From JBBSJZ01 sp041739875 (GTDB lineage: Bacteria > Planctomycetota > Planctomycetia > Pirellulales > Pirellulaceae), in NCBI GenBank assembly GCA_041739875.1, contig JBGSNA010000018.1:30898-94897 (forward strand): a stretch of 64,000 nt of DNA, in the 5' to 3' direction. A program made the position numbers and the translations under genes. Below the pieces are notes generated by a model. The model searched no databases. It was not told the origin of the DNA and worked only from the letters and a program-made list of their open reading frames with translations. This document shows, in pieces, positions 34,847 to 42,366 of this stretch; the first letter of the stretch is position 1, and every line of letters begins with the position of its first letter.

Positions 34847-35698
34847 ATGACGACCACCGCACTCCAATCGAAAGGCACGCCCGCAGCGATTCCTGCGGGT
34901 GCGTTTGAGTTTGGGAAGAATTGGGCTTCGTTCCTCGGCTCAGTCGACGAAACACGGATCGACCAATCGATTGCCGCGATGCGATCGATGCTGGGCGTAA
35001 AGAGTTTGGTGGGCAAGCGATTCTTGGACTTGGGTTGCGGTAGCGGTCTCTCGTCGTTAGCGGCGTATCGGCTTGGTGCGGAGATTATTTCAGTTGATTA
35101 CGACCCGCAATGCGTAGCGTGTGCGGAAACGCTTCGAAGTCGATTCGCTAGCGATGATCGCTGGGTCATTCGCCAAGGTTCAGTGCTCGATGATGCCATG
35201 ATGAAGACGCTGGAACCGGCGGACATTGTTTACTCATGGGGTGTGCTGCACCACACGGGCAATCTGCGTGAGGCCATTCGCTTGGCGGCGAGTCGCGTTC
35301 GACCTGGCGGATTATTCTTTATCGCGATCTACAACGACCAAGGCGGAGCAAGTCGTCGATGGTTGAAGATCAAACAAGTCCACAATCGATTGCCGGGAAT
35401 GCTCCGACCCGTGTGGGTGACGTTTGTCGCCGGAGCGTATGAACTGCGATTCGCGGCGGTGCGTTTAGCTCAATTTCGAAATCCACTGCCGTTTGATGAT
35501 TGGCGACGAAAGAAAGCGGACCGCGGTATGTCCGCATGGTACGACTGGGTCGATTGGGTCGGTGGCTTGCCGTTCGAAGTTGCGAAGATCGAAGAGATTG
35601 TCGTGCCATTGAGAGAGAACGGATTCGTGCTGGAGAACCTCCGAACCGTCGGCAACGGATGGGGATGTAACGAGTTTGTGTTCAGTCGCGAAAGTTAG
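34847..35698 (+). CDS. Class I SAM-dependent methyltransferase
   Basis: The start is placed at ATG 34847 (AGCAGG five bases upstream) rather than 34826, giving 283 residues. Motif I is FLDLGCGSGLSSLAAYRLG and motif II starts around ISVDYDPQ. The post-motif region reads ADIVYSWGVLHHTGNLREAI, followed by RPGGLFFIAIYND, as in the methyltransferase-11/25 group. The C-terminal ~100 residues are unusual and Arg/Trp-rich (YDWVDWVGGLPFEVAKI) and may confer substrate choice. The substrate is unknown. It converges with the PH-domain gene, overlapping the end by four bases (35695-35698). Confidence 0.8.
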   Translation: MTTTALQSKGTPAAIPAGAFEFGKNWASFLGSVDETRIDQSIAAMRSMLGVKSLVGKRFLDLGCGSGLSSLAAYRLGAEIISVDYDPQCVACAETLRSRFASDDRWVIRQGSVLDDAMMKTLEPADIVYSWGVLHHTGNLREAIRLAASRVRPGGLFFIAIYNDQGGASRRWLKIKQVHNRLPGMLRPVWVTFVAGAYELRFAAVRLAQFRNPLPFDDWRRKKADRGMSAWYDWVDWVGGLPFEVAKIEEIVVPLRENGFVLENLRTVGNGWGCNEFVFSRES

Positions 35699-36147
35699 TC
35701 GCTGGTCGAACTTGAGATGGTCAAACTCGAGCGGCGAGAATTCAGTTCGTCGATAAATGATTCGCGGTGCTTTGGCGACAGCAAGTAATGGCGACCTTTC
35801 GCCGTAACGCGGACTCGCTTCACGGAGAGTGCTGGTCCGCTCAACCAACTGGAGGAGAGTTCGACGTTCTCGATCGTGTCCAATGCAATCGCATAGCAAA
35901 TGATGCCACATCGCACGTTGAGCGTGTCATCCAGCAGTGTATAGCGACACGGCAGCGTAAAAAGTGCGGTCACGGCAATCGTGAATGCTCCAGCAAGAAA
36001 TACGATTGACGCATCATCAGGTCGTTGCTGGACAAAGAACACGACGCCCATAACGGTCGCAACGATGGGCGAGAGTAGCAACAGGATTGCGACCCACCAA
36101 TCGATGGCGGAATCGTAAACCGTTTTTGGAAATCGAGTCGCGTTCAC
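35695..36147 (-). CDS. Bacterial PH-domain (bPH_4/DUF1200-like) membrane protein
   Basis: This 150-residue protein has two hydrophobic segments (WWVAILLLLSPIVATVMGVVF and IVFLAGAFTIAVTALFTLP). A small beta domain follows (YTLLDDTLNVRCGIICYAI, VRVTAKGRHYLLSPKHRES), characteristic of bacterial PH-domain proteins with an N-terminal membrane hairpin. Function is unknown. Its start overlaps the TVP38 stop by four bases, so the two are co-translated. It ends overlapping the convergent methyltransferase gene. Confidence 0.7.
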   Translation of the reverse strand: MNATRFPKTVYDSAIDWWVAILLLLSPIVATVMGVVFFVQQRPDDASIVFLAGAFTIAVTALFTLPCRYTLLDDTLNVRCGIICYAIALDTIENVELSSSWLSGPALSVKRVRVTAKGRHYLLSPKHRESFIDELNSRRSSLTISSSTSD

Positions 36148-36887
36148 GAATGAGATTCTTGTGGGAGAGCGTAACTGAGAACAAGTTGGCGTTTAGCTTC
36201 TCTTGCGATGACGATTGTGGCAATAACCGCTACGCCCAGCGATACCACGAGCCCCAGCCACTGCATCGAGTCGGCTTGTGACGCCGAGAGTTGTGATGCT
36301 GCGACCTGGGATGCCATGGCGCCGCTGTGCACCCATAGCACTTGCGGTATCGAAGCCAACATGGCGGCAACGATGTAGGGAGCGAACTGAGCTTGAACCG
36401 CCCCCATGCCGTAGCTGATCACCATCGTTGGCACTGGCGACAAACGAACGAGCGTGTGCAACCCCAGTCCCGCTTTGGCAGCAACAGTCATGATCGCGGC
36501 GACAAGTGAACCTGGCTCTCGTTGCGGCCTCGGTCGAGCACGCACAGACGATACGCGGCCAGACGATACGCGGCCAAACCATGCGTAGCCGATCCAGTAA
36601 TTGGATGTGGCGGCAAGAGTTACGACGACCATCAACAGTGCCATGCCTAGGGCGACGCCAAACATCGCCCCAGCAGTCAGCGAAACAGCGGTCTTGGGGA
36701 GGCACAATGACATCAAGCAGGTTGCGATCGCGACAAAAAAGACGGGAGCCCAGGGACCAGCTTGCTCGAGTTGGCTTTGCATCCAAGCAACGTTTAGTCC
36801 GAGCCCCAAGATACCGAGCGATAATAAGGCAATGAATGCAACGAACGCGGCGACGCGCAACATCGGTTGGCGAGAGATAAACGACAT
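36144..36887 (-). CDS. TVP38/TMEM64 (DedA-related) membrane protein
   Basis: The 247-residue protein has several transmembrane helices. The TVP38/TMEM64 hallmark region is near the N-terminus: LCLPKTAVSLTAGAMFGVALG. A later conserved region reads VRLSPVPTMVISYGMGAVQ, matching the R-x-x-P motif of this superfamily. The cytosolic loop contains a short tandem repeat GRVSSGRVSS encoded by two 15-base copies at 36546-36575. Family members are proposed lipid scramblases or phospholipid transporters. It is the first gene of a leftward pair with the PH-domain protein. Confidence 0.85.
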   Translation of the reverse strand: MSFISRQPMLRVAAFVAFIALLSLGILGLGLNVAWMQSQLEQAGPWAPVFFVAIATCLMSLCLPKTAVSLTAGAMFGVALGMALLMVVVTLAATSNYWIGYAWFGRVSSGRVSSVRARPRPQREPGSLVAAIMTVAAKAGLGLHTLVRLSPVPTMVISYGMGAVQAQFAPYIVAAMLASIPQVLWVHSGAMASQVAASQLSASQADSMQWLGLVVSLGVAVIATIVIAREAKRQLVLSYALPQESHS

Positions 36888-36940
36888 CGGGTTGCGGCTT
36901 CCCTAACAAGTCGAGCATCATATCAAGAGGACGTGATGCG

Positions 36941-37630
36941 ATGACGAAAAGTACACTTTATCGAAACGCTGGCCAAAACGACTGCCGCTCCGAGTGGCTA
37001 CCGTGGGGATGGTGCAATCTGCGCCGAAACCCGTTTGGTGAACTGACACGCGACGAACGAGTATCGCTAGCTGTGACCGATGTCGTCCAGTGGAGCGAGA
37101 CGCTGCAACAAGCAATGCTTGAGTGCCAACGCGTTGCGATTCAGTTTATCGGCAGGGCAGGGCGGGGCAAAACGACTCGAATGCTCGCCTTGGCTTCGAA
37201 TTTTCCTGAGTGCAGTTACACCTACGTAGCTGAGGACGAACCATGCCCGGCCATCCCATGGGGTCGACCGATTCTCGTGGACGAGGCTCAACGTCTGACT
37301 CGACGTGCTCGCCAGGCCGTGATGACGTCGGGCGAGCCGATCGTGTTTGCCACCCACCGAGACCTGACAAAGGCACTCCGTGCATCGGGTTACGATGTGA
37401 CAACGTACACTATCGGAACGAGTAACGATGCGACGCTATTGTGTGAACTGGTGCGACGGCGAATCGAGGCGTCACGTGATGGTGATGGTGAGATGCCCGA
37501 GTTCACACGCAATGATGCCGAACGATTGATCGTTCGTTTCGGCACTGATTTTCGAGCGATTGAAAGCTTTCTGTACGACCAAGTCCAATCACAGTGTTAC
37601 AGCTATGGCGAAATGCGATTTATCGATTGA
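36941..37630 (+). CDS. Small AAA-type ATPase of unknown role
   Basis: The 229-residue protein opens with a Trp/Arg-rich lead containing NLRRNPFGELTRDER, a form seen before ExeA/TniB-like ATPases. Walker A is FIGRAGRGKTTRML (about residue 69-76), Walker B is RPILVDEAQRL, and a switch-like segment is EPIVFATHRDL. The C-terminal helical part is NDAERLIVRFGTDFRAIES. No membrane segment is present. The ATG is preceded by AGAGGACG. It overlaps the next gene by 26 bases, implying coupled expression with the arrestin-like membrane protein. What the ATPase remodels is unknown. Confidence 0.7.
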   Translation: MTKSTLYRNAGQNDCRSEWLPWGWCNLRRNPFGELTRDERVSLAVTDVVQWSETLQQAMLECQRVAIQFIGRAGRGKTTRMLALASNFPECSYTYVAEDEPCPAIPWGRPILVDEAQRLTRRARQAVMTSGEPIVFATHRDLTKALRASGYDVTTYTIGTSNDATLLCELVRRRIEASRDGDGEMPEFTRNDAERLIVRFGTDFRAIESFLYDQVQSQCYSYGEMRFID

Positions 37631-39050
37631 GTTGAATGATGGCGACGTCGTCCAAACCGGTGGCGGAAAGATCTCGGGGATCGTGCGTGTTCGGACGGAC
37701 GCCAATGTCAAATGTAACGGGCTAGACGTACGAACCGTTTGGAAGACACACGGTCGCGGCAACGTCGCAACGGGTACGTGCGAAACAAAAACGCTGTTCC
37801 TGGGTGACTGGACCGCCGGGCACGCAGCCGAGTATCCGTTTGAGCTTGAGATTGCGAATTGGCCACCGACGTATCACGGGAACTATTTGAATATCGATCA
37901 CTATGTCGAGGCACAAGCGAAGATCCCGTGGGCGTTCGATCCGAAAGCGTCACAGATGTTTTTGATGCGACCGACGGGCGGAGCGAACGCCGCGATAACG
38001 CATGCAACCGCGACTAAATCCGGAGGCATCGTCGGTGGGATTCTCGTCGGGTTTATCGGCCTCTTCATGGCGACGTTTTGCATTGTGTCAGCAATGAACC
38101 CGATCGTATTGGTATTCTTCGCATTAGCCGCTCTCGGAGGATTCCTGTTTTGGTTCTTCCGATCGTTTTTGCCAAAGTTCTTGCTCGGCGAAATTGATTG
38201 CAAGATCGAGAAAGAGTTAGTTTCTCCGGGTGAAAAGATCCAAGGCACGTTGTTCATCCGCCCGCGACGTAACGTCTCGATCAACAAAGTGGAGTTGAAA
38301 TTCGAAGCTCGCGAGCAGTGCGTTAGTGGCAGTGGGAGCAACAAGACAACACACCAGCACGTGTTCTTTGAAAAAGTCGAACACCTGGAACAGGCAACAA
38401 CATTAGTGGCACACCAAGCGCACGAGTTTCCGTTCTCGGTTCAACTCCCTGCGGACGCAGCATACAGCGTCGATTTAAGCGACAACGACTTAATCTGGAG
38501 TGCGAATCTTCGTGTTGACATTCCGCGTTGGCCTGATTGGCGAAAGGCATTGCCGATCGCGGTTGTGCCTGGGGATGGAAGCACCGCTGGTACTTCACGA
38601 GACACTGGCACTTCGCGAGTACCGGAACGATCCAACAGGATTGAACCAGATTTACCAGCGGTGGACGTGCCGTTGTCTGCCAATGACAACTCCCTGGTCA
38701 CGTTTGCGGAGACCGCCAACCATTTTTGGTCCATGCGAGACAACAACGACGCGGCGAAGATGCTGGCGGAAGCCGTCATGGGGCTGTCGTTCATGATCGA
38801 GGCAAAAATTGAGCGGCGATTGCTGTACAGCGGCGAAGACGATCCGCATGTTTATCCGAACGGCTATGCGGTTTGGGCCCAGTACACGGATCCGCCGTTG
38901 CCGATTGCCTTGTACGTTCCGCACGAGTTGGGTGACGAATTTGAACAAGTGGGTCGAGGAATCTGGAAAGGGCAGGGGACCGTCGTCGGATGGGACCATG
39001 TTCACCGGCGACTGCAAATCAAGGTCGATCGGCCTTCGTCGCTCGTCTGA
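37605..39050 (+). CDS. Membrane protein with two arrestin-like beta domains
   Basis: ATG 37605 (MAKCDLSIELNDGDVVQTGG) lies inside the end of the AAA gene. The 481-residue protein has an N-terminal beta domain of ~120 residues of the arrestin/Spo0M type (ISGIVRVRTDANVKCNGLDV, AEYPFELEIANWPPTYHGNY). A transmembrane pair follows at ~135-185 (GGILVGFIGLFMATFCIVSA, IVLVFFALAALGGFLFWFF). A second beta domain repeats the pattern (LVSPGEKIQGTLFIRPRRNV, HEFPFSVQLPADAAYSVDLS, VDIPRWPDWRKALPIAVVP). A C-terminal ~150-residue region has no recognised motif. The double-domain layout around two TM segments is unusual. Function is unknown; a link to the AAA protein is implied by the overlap. Confidence 0.65.
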   Translation: MAKCDLSIELNDGDVVQTGGGKISGIVRVRTDANVKCNGLDVRTVWKTHGRGNVATGTCETKTLFLGDWTAGHAAEYPFELEIANWPPTYHGNYLNIDHYVEAQAKIPWAFDPKASQMFLMRPTGGANAAITHATATKSGGIVGGILVGFIGLFMATFCIVSAMNPIVLVFFALAALGGFLFWFFRSFLPKFLLGEIDCKIEKELVSPGEKIQGTLFIRPRRNVSINKVELKFEAREQCVSGSGSNKTTHQHVFFEKVEHLEQATTLVAHQAHEFPFSVQLPADAAYSVDLSDNDLIWSANLRVDIPRWPDWRKALPIAVVPGDGSTAGTSRDTGTSRVPERSNRIEPDLPAVDVPLSANDNSLVTFAETANHFWSMRDNNDAAKMLAEAVMGLSFMIEAKIERRLLYSGEDDPHVYPNGYAVWAQYTDPPLPIALYVPHELGDEFEQVGRGIWKGQGTVVGWDHVHRRLQIKVDRPSSLV

Positions 39051-39148
39051 GGCCGCGAAGCAACACGAAGGGTCTCTGGTTCTCAAGTCGCCCAGACCAA
39101 TCTAGACTCTCGTCATTACCCCACTTCCTGCCCTACGAACCTCAGCTC

Positions 39149-39949
39149 ATGCCGTCGCCCCGAGTTCTTGTTCTTCGCGCCCCTGGTACCAATTGTGACG
39201 AGGAAACGGCACACGCTTTCGAGTTAGCCGGAGCTACGGCTGAGCGCGTGCACGTGAATCGGCTAATCGAGAACCCGGCGTTGCAGGATCGCTACCAAAT
39301 CCTTTGCATTCCAGGCGGATTCTCTTACGGCGATGACATCGCCGCCGGGCGAATTCTAGCGACTCGCCTGCGCCGCCACCTTTCGGGGCTGGTCGACAGC
39401 TTCGTGCATGGCAATGGAGACCGCTTAGTGCTCGGCATTTGCAATGGAATGCAGGTTCTAATGCGATTGGGCGTGCTCACCGAAGGTCTGCAAACAGAGG
39501 CTGCCGTTCCAGCCACATTGTCGTGGAATGACCACGGTCGCTTTGAGGACCGCTGGGTACATTTGGCTGTCGACGAGACTCCCTGTGTGTTTTTGCGGGG
39601 AATTGAGCGAATGTATCTGCCGATGGCACACGCCGAAGGCAAATTCGTCGCTGCCGACGAGGCCGTTTTGGAACAGCTACGATCCACGGGACGACTGGCG
39701 ATTCGCTATTGCGACGGGGAAAACGGGTCTGTGGCAGGCCAAACGCTCGCTTTTCCGGCGAATCCAAACGGTGCTACCGCCAATGTGGCTGGCGTTTGCG
39801 ACGCGAGTGGTCGAGTTTTTGGGCTCATGCCACACCCAGAACGCCACATCGATTTCACGCATCATCCGTATTGGACACGTCGCGAGACCCAACCCAGTGC
39901 GGGTGATGGGCTCGCCATGTTCCAAAACGCTGTGAGCTGGTTCGCGTAG
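39149..39949 (+). CDS. purQ: Phosphoribosylformylglycinamidine synthase, glutaminase subunit
   Basis: The 266-residue protein starts MPSPRVLVLRAPGTNCDEET. The glutamine amidotransferase signature is LVLGICNGMQVLMRLG, with nucleophile Cys, and His/Glu of the triad lie in MPHPERHIDF near the C-terminus. FSYGDDIAAGRILA is also typical of PurQ. It supplies ammonia to PurL in purine synthesis. The frame is open upstream to 38990 in the preceding gene, but the ATG at 39149 is the natural start. It is on its own here; purL and purS are not in the window. PurQ is longer than the usual ~225 residues of the small form. Confidence 0.9.
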   Translation: MPSPRVLVLRAPGTNCDEETAHAFELAGATAERVHVNRLIENPALQDRYQILCIPGGFSYGDDIAAGRILATRLRRHLSGLVDSFVHGNGDRLVLGICNGMQVLMRLGVLTEGLQTEAAVPATLSWNDHGRFEDRWVHLAVDETPCVFLRGIERMYLPMAHAEGKFVAADEAVLEQLRSTGRLAIRYCDGENGSVAGQTLAFPANPNGATANVAGVCDASGRVFGLMPHPERHIDFTHHPYWTRRETQPSAGDGLAMFQNAVSWFA

Positions 39950-40001
39950 TTTTTGGACTTGCTCTCGCCTCAAAAATTCTCCCGCGAGCGTCTGGCCGGG
40001 G

Positions 40002-40007
40002 TATAAT
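40002..40007 (+). promoter_or_regulatory. Candidate -10 box for the small lipoprotein gene
   Basis: A perfect TATAAT lies 60 bases before the ATG at 40067. A convincing -35 hexamer at 16-18 bases is not seen, so the call is tentative. Confidence 0.35.
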
Positions 40008-40066
40008 GCGGCGGTTCGTCCAGCACACTTCGTTGCGGACGTCCTCGACTTATCAGGAAGAATGAC

Positions 40067-40264
40067 ATGCGCTGGCGGTGTATGTTTGGGGCTGTAGTCA
40101 CAGCTATTTCGCTCATATCGGCCGGTTGCGGCGGACAAAACAGCAACGCAACGGCGGCCACTTCTCAAGAAGAGCTCGCCGATTTTCTGGAAGAAAATCC
40201 AGATTACGCGGGTGCTTCGGCGCCTCCAGGATCATCCAAGGCACCGCTGGAACTTGGCCGCTAG
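40067..40264 (+). CDS. Small lipoprotein
   Basis: This 65-residue protein has a short signal peptide with the lipobox ISAGC (Cys about residue 21) and a downstream low-complexity domain (NATAATSQEELADFLEENPD). AGGAAG precedes the ATG closely. It lies just before a DUF1559 pseudopilin-like gene, a placement typical of planctomycetes, where a small lipoprotein and a DUF1559 protein are adjacent. Its role is unknown. Confidence 0.7.
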   Translation: MRWRCMFGAVVTAISLISAGCGGQNSNATAATSQEELADFLEENPDYAGASAPPGSSKAPLELGR

Positions 40265-40337
40265 AGAGCAGTGTTCGCCGAGAGTCGAAACATACTAGGC
40301 AACGACAGTGACTACGAAGCAGTGAGATTTCGAAGCC

Positions 40338-41597
40338 GTGAGATTCCTAACCCAACGAAACCATCGAGATTTCGGCTTCACGCTAGTGGAATTACTGGTC
40401 GTGATTGCGATCATTGGCGTGCTAGTCGGATTATTGCTCCCAGCGGTCCAAGCCGCGCGTGAAGCGGCCCGACGAATGCAGTGCAGCAACAACGTCAAAC
40501 AGCTCGGCCTAGCCGCTCACAACTATCATTCGGCCTACGACAAACTTCCTCAGTACCAGGGTGGAAGCGGCGGCCAGCCTTTGCCTGCGTCGTTTGACCC
40601 AATCGTTGGCCGCAACGCAAATTCACTCAGCATCTTTGTGGGGCTGTTGCCGTTCTTTGAACAGCAAGCGATGTGGGAACAAATCAGCAATCCGCTTCTT
40701 GACCCAATCACCGGCGATCCGTTTCCGCCGATGGGGCCGACGCCGTACAAACGATTGGCAAGCCACGCCGCGACACGCTATGAACCGTGGCTGACAGAGC
40801 TTTCGACCTTGCGGTGCCCCAGCGACCCAGGCGTCGGGCTGCCTGCGCACGCGAGAACCAACTATGTCGCGTGCTTGGGCGATTCAGCGATGGTCAATCA
40901 TGGGCCTTTGCTACCAGATCCGAATTTAAGCAACAACGGACCGTGGCGGCCTTTCCAGAACGCATCCATCGCAGCGAGAGGCTCATGCCGCGGAGCGTTC
41001 ATTGCTCGCCATTTGACTTCGTTCGCCGACATCCGTGACGGCTTGGCGAATACCATTTTGATTGGCGAAATCAACACGGACCTAGGCGACGATGACATCA
41101 CGACACAACTCTCTGTCGTAACACTTACGGACGTGGCGGCGAATCCGAACTTTTGCTACGACCAAGGCCATCCGAATCCAGCGCGACCAAGGTACTGGGG
41201 CCCGGCATCCACAAAAGTCGAGATCGATTATGTTCGCGGTTCTGCCTGGGCACTTGGACTTCATCTGTGTACCGGATTCAACACCATCTTGCCGCCCAAT
41301 ACGGGCATGTGCGGATCCATTGGTTCGGTCATCTCGCCGTTGATGGGTGGCGTGACACCCGCAAGCAGCCGCCACATCGGTGGAGCACACATGCTCATTG
41401 CCGACGGCTCAGTACGCTTTGTCACGGATTCGATTGAAGCTGGTAACGCACATGCGTCGACCGTGTTCTACGACATGAATGCGGATGGCAACGTCACCGA
41501 CAGCAGCACAGCGCCATCTCAATTTGGTGCACCAAGCCCGTATGGGTTGTGGGGCGCGCTCGGAACACGAGCATCAAGCGAAGTCTTCACACCGTAG
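40338..41597 (+). CDS. DUF1559 type IV pilin-like (pseudopilin) protein
   Basis: The 419-residue protein has the class III type IV pilin signal GFTLVELLVVIAIIGVLVGL, with Phe after the cleaved Gly and Glu5. The DUF1559 core comes next (QAAREAARRMQCSNNVKQL, LGLAAHNYHSAYDKLPQ). The C-terminal motif is SRHIGGAHMLIADGSVRFV. Such proteins are numerous in planctomycetes and are thought to be secreted or assembled with type II secretion/pilus machinery. Expressed singly here after the lipoprotein gene, with a 73-base gap. Confidence 0.9.
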   Translation: MRFLTQRNHRDFGFTLVELLVVIAIIGVLVGLLLPAVQAAREAARRMQCSNNVKQLGLAAHNYHSAYDKLPQYQGGSGGQPLPASFDPIVGRNANSLSIFVGLLPFFEQQAMWEQISNPLLDPITGDPFPPMGPTPYKRLASHAATRYEPWLTELSTLRCPSDPGVGLPAHARTNYVACLGDSAMVNHGPLLPDPNLSNNGPWRPFQNASIAARGSCRGAFIARHLTSFADIRDGLANTILIGEINTDLGDDDITTQLSVVTLTDVAANPNFCYDQGHPNPARPRYWGPASTKVEIDYVRGSAWALGLHLCTGFNTILPPNTGMCGSIGSVISPLMGGVTPASSRHIGGAHMLIADGSVRFVTDSIEAGNAHASTVFYDMNADGNVTDSSTAPSQFGAPSPYGLWGALGTRASSEVFTP

Positions 41598-41623
41598 CAT
41601 GGGCGCGTGCACAGTTCACTGAA

Positions 41624-42058
41624 TCAGCGATTCAGATGGACGCTGCAGGCGCCGTTCTCACAATTTTTCCCCGCGATCTTGTAACGTCGCTTGGCGACTT
41701 GCGAGTACAACCATCGCCACAAACGGGCTGTTCCAGGCACATGCAAAATTGGCATTACCGGCCACAGCAGCGGCAATCGACGCGACAAGTACCGCACCGC
41801 ATCTGCTCCGCCGTGCCGCGCGCCCGCTTGATCGACGACGTACATTTGGCTCATCAAGTCGTCGTAGCTCAAGTCCGGATAACGCTCACCCACGCGCGGG
41901 TCATGAAGCGACAAATACGACAACCGTTTTCCACCGAGATCGAGTTGCCGCAATCGCTCCACTCCGCCGCGACAAAATCGACATTCGCCATCAAAGATCA
42001 CGACGTCGGTATCACCGCGAGTGTCTGGATCGGGCAGAACGACTGGAGGTCGGCTCAC
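41624..42058 (-). CDS. DCC-family thiol-disulfide oxidoreductase-like protein (DUF393)
   Basis: The 144-residue protein starts MSRPPVVLPDPDTRGDTD. The defining DCC element is DVVIFDGECRFCRGGVERLR, with CxxC at about residues 28-31. The remaining body (RLSYLSLHDPRVGERYPDLS, GGADAVRYLSRRLPLLWPV) also fits. The predicted fold is thioredoxin-like, with no signal peptide. Function in the family is not settled. It is convergent with the DUF1559 gene and diverges from the coiled-coil gene. Confidence 0.85.
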   Translation of the reverse strand: MSRPPVVLPDPDTRGDTDVVIFDGECRFCRGGVERLRQLDLGGKRLSYLSLHDPRVGERYPDLSYDDLMSQMYVVDQAGARHGGADAVRYLSRRLPLLWPVMPILHVPGTARLWRWLYSQVAKRRYKIAGKNCENGACSVHLNR

Positions 42059-42088
42059 GAGGTAATTCTCTGAATAAAAAGGGGCGTC

Positions 42089-42204
42089 TAACTGGACAGC
42101 GCCAACTTCGTTTAACCGTTAGCCGAAGGCGTACGATCTCATCGTTAATAGTACGCCTGCGGCTGACCGTTAAACAAAAAATCGAACTTGGCGCTGCCCA
42201 GCTA
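42089..42204. repeat. TA-flanked imperfect foldback repeat (MITE-like)
   Basis: The arms at 42089-42136 and 42151-42204 pair imperfectly over ~46 bases around a loop GATCTCATCGTTAATA. The outer ends are TAACTGGACAGCGCC and, reversed, TAGCTGGGCAGCGCC. A 6-base extra stretch in the right arm (TTTTTT region) is the largest mismatch. Both outer ends carry TA, as expected of a small Tc1/IS630-type non-autonomous element. It fills part of the 308-base region before the coiled-coil gene, which is otherwise empty. Confidence 0.75.
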
Positions 42205-42366
42205 AGAAGCAACTTTAAGCTATTTTCAGCTTCAATGCAGGAAGAAAAGGCCAAGACAAACTGGATCATAAGCAGGCATGCACCGTATGATGACCTTAGA
42301 AGAACGCTTGGCCACTCTATCGCCACAACGGCCTTCCACACGCCATTTCCCGAGAAAGTGACCGCA

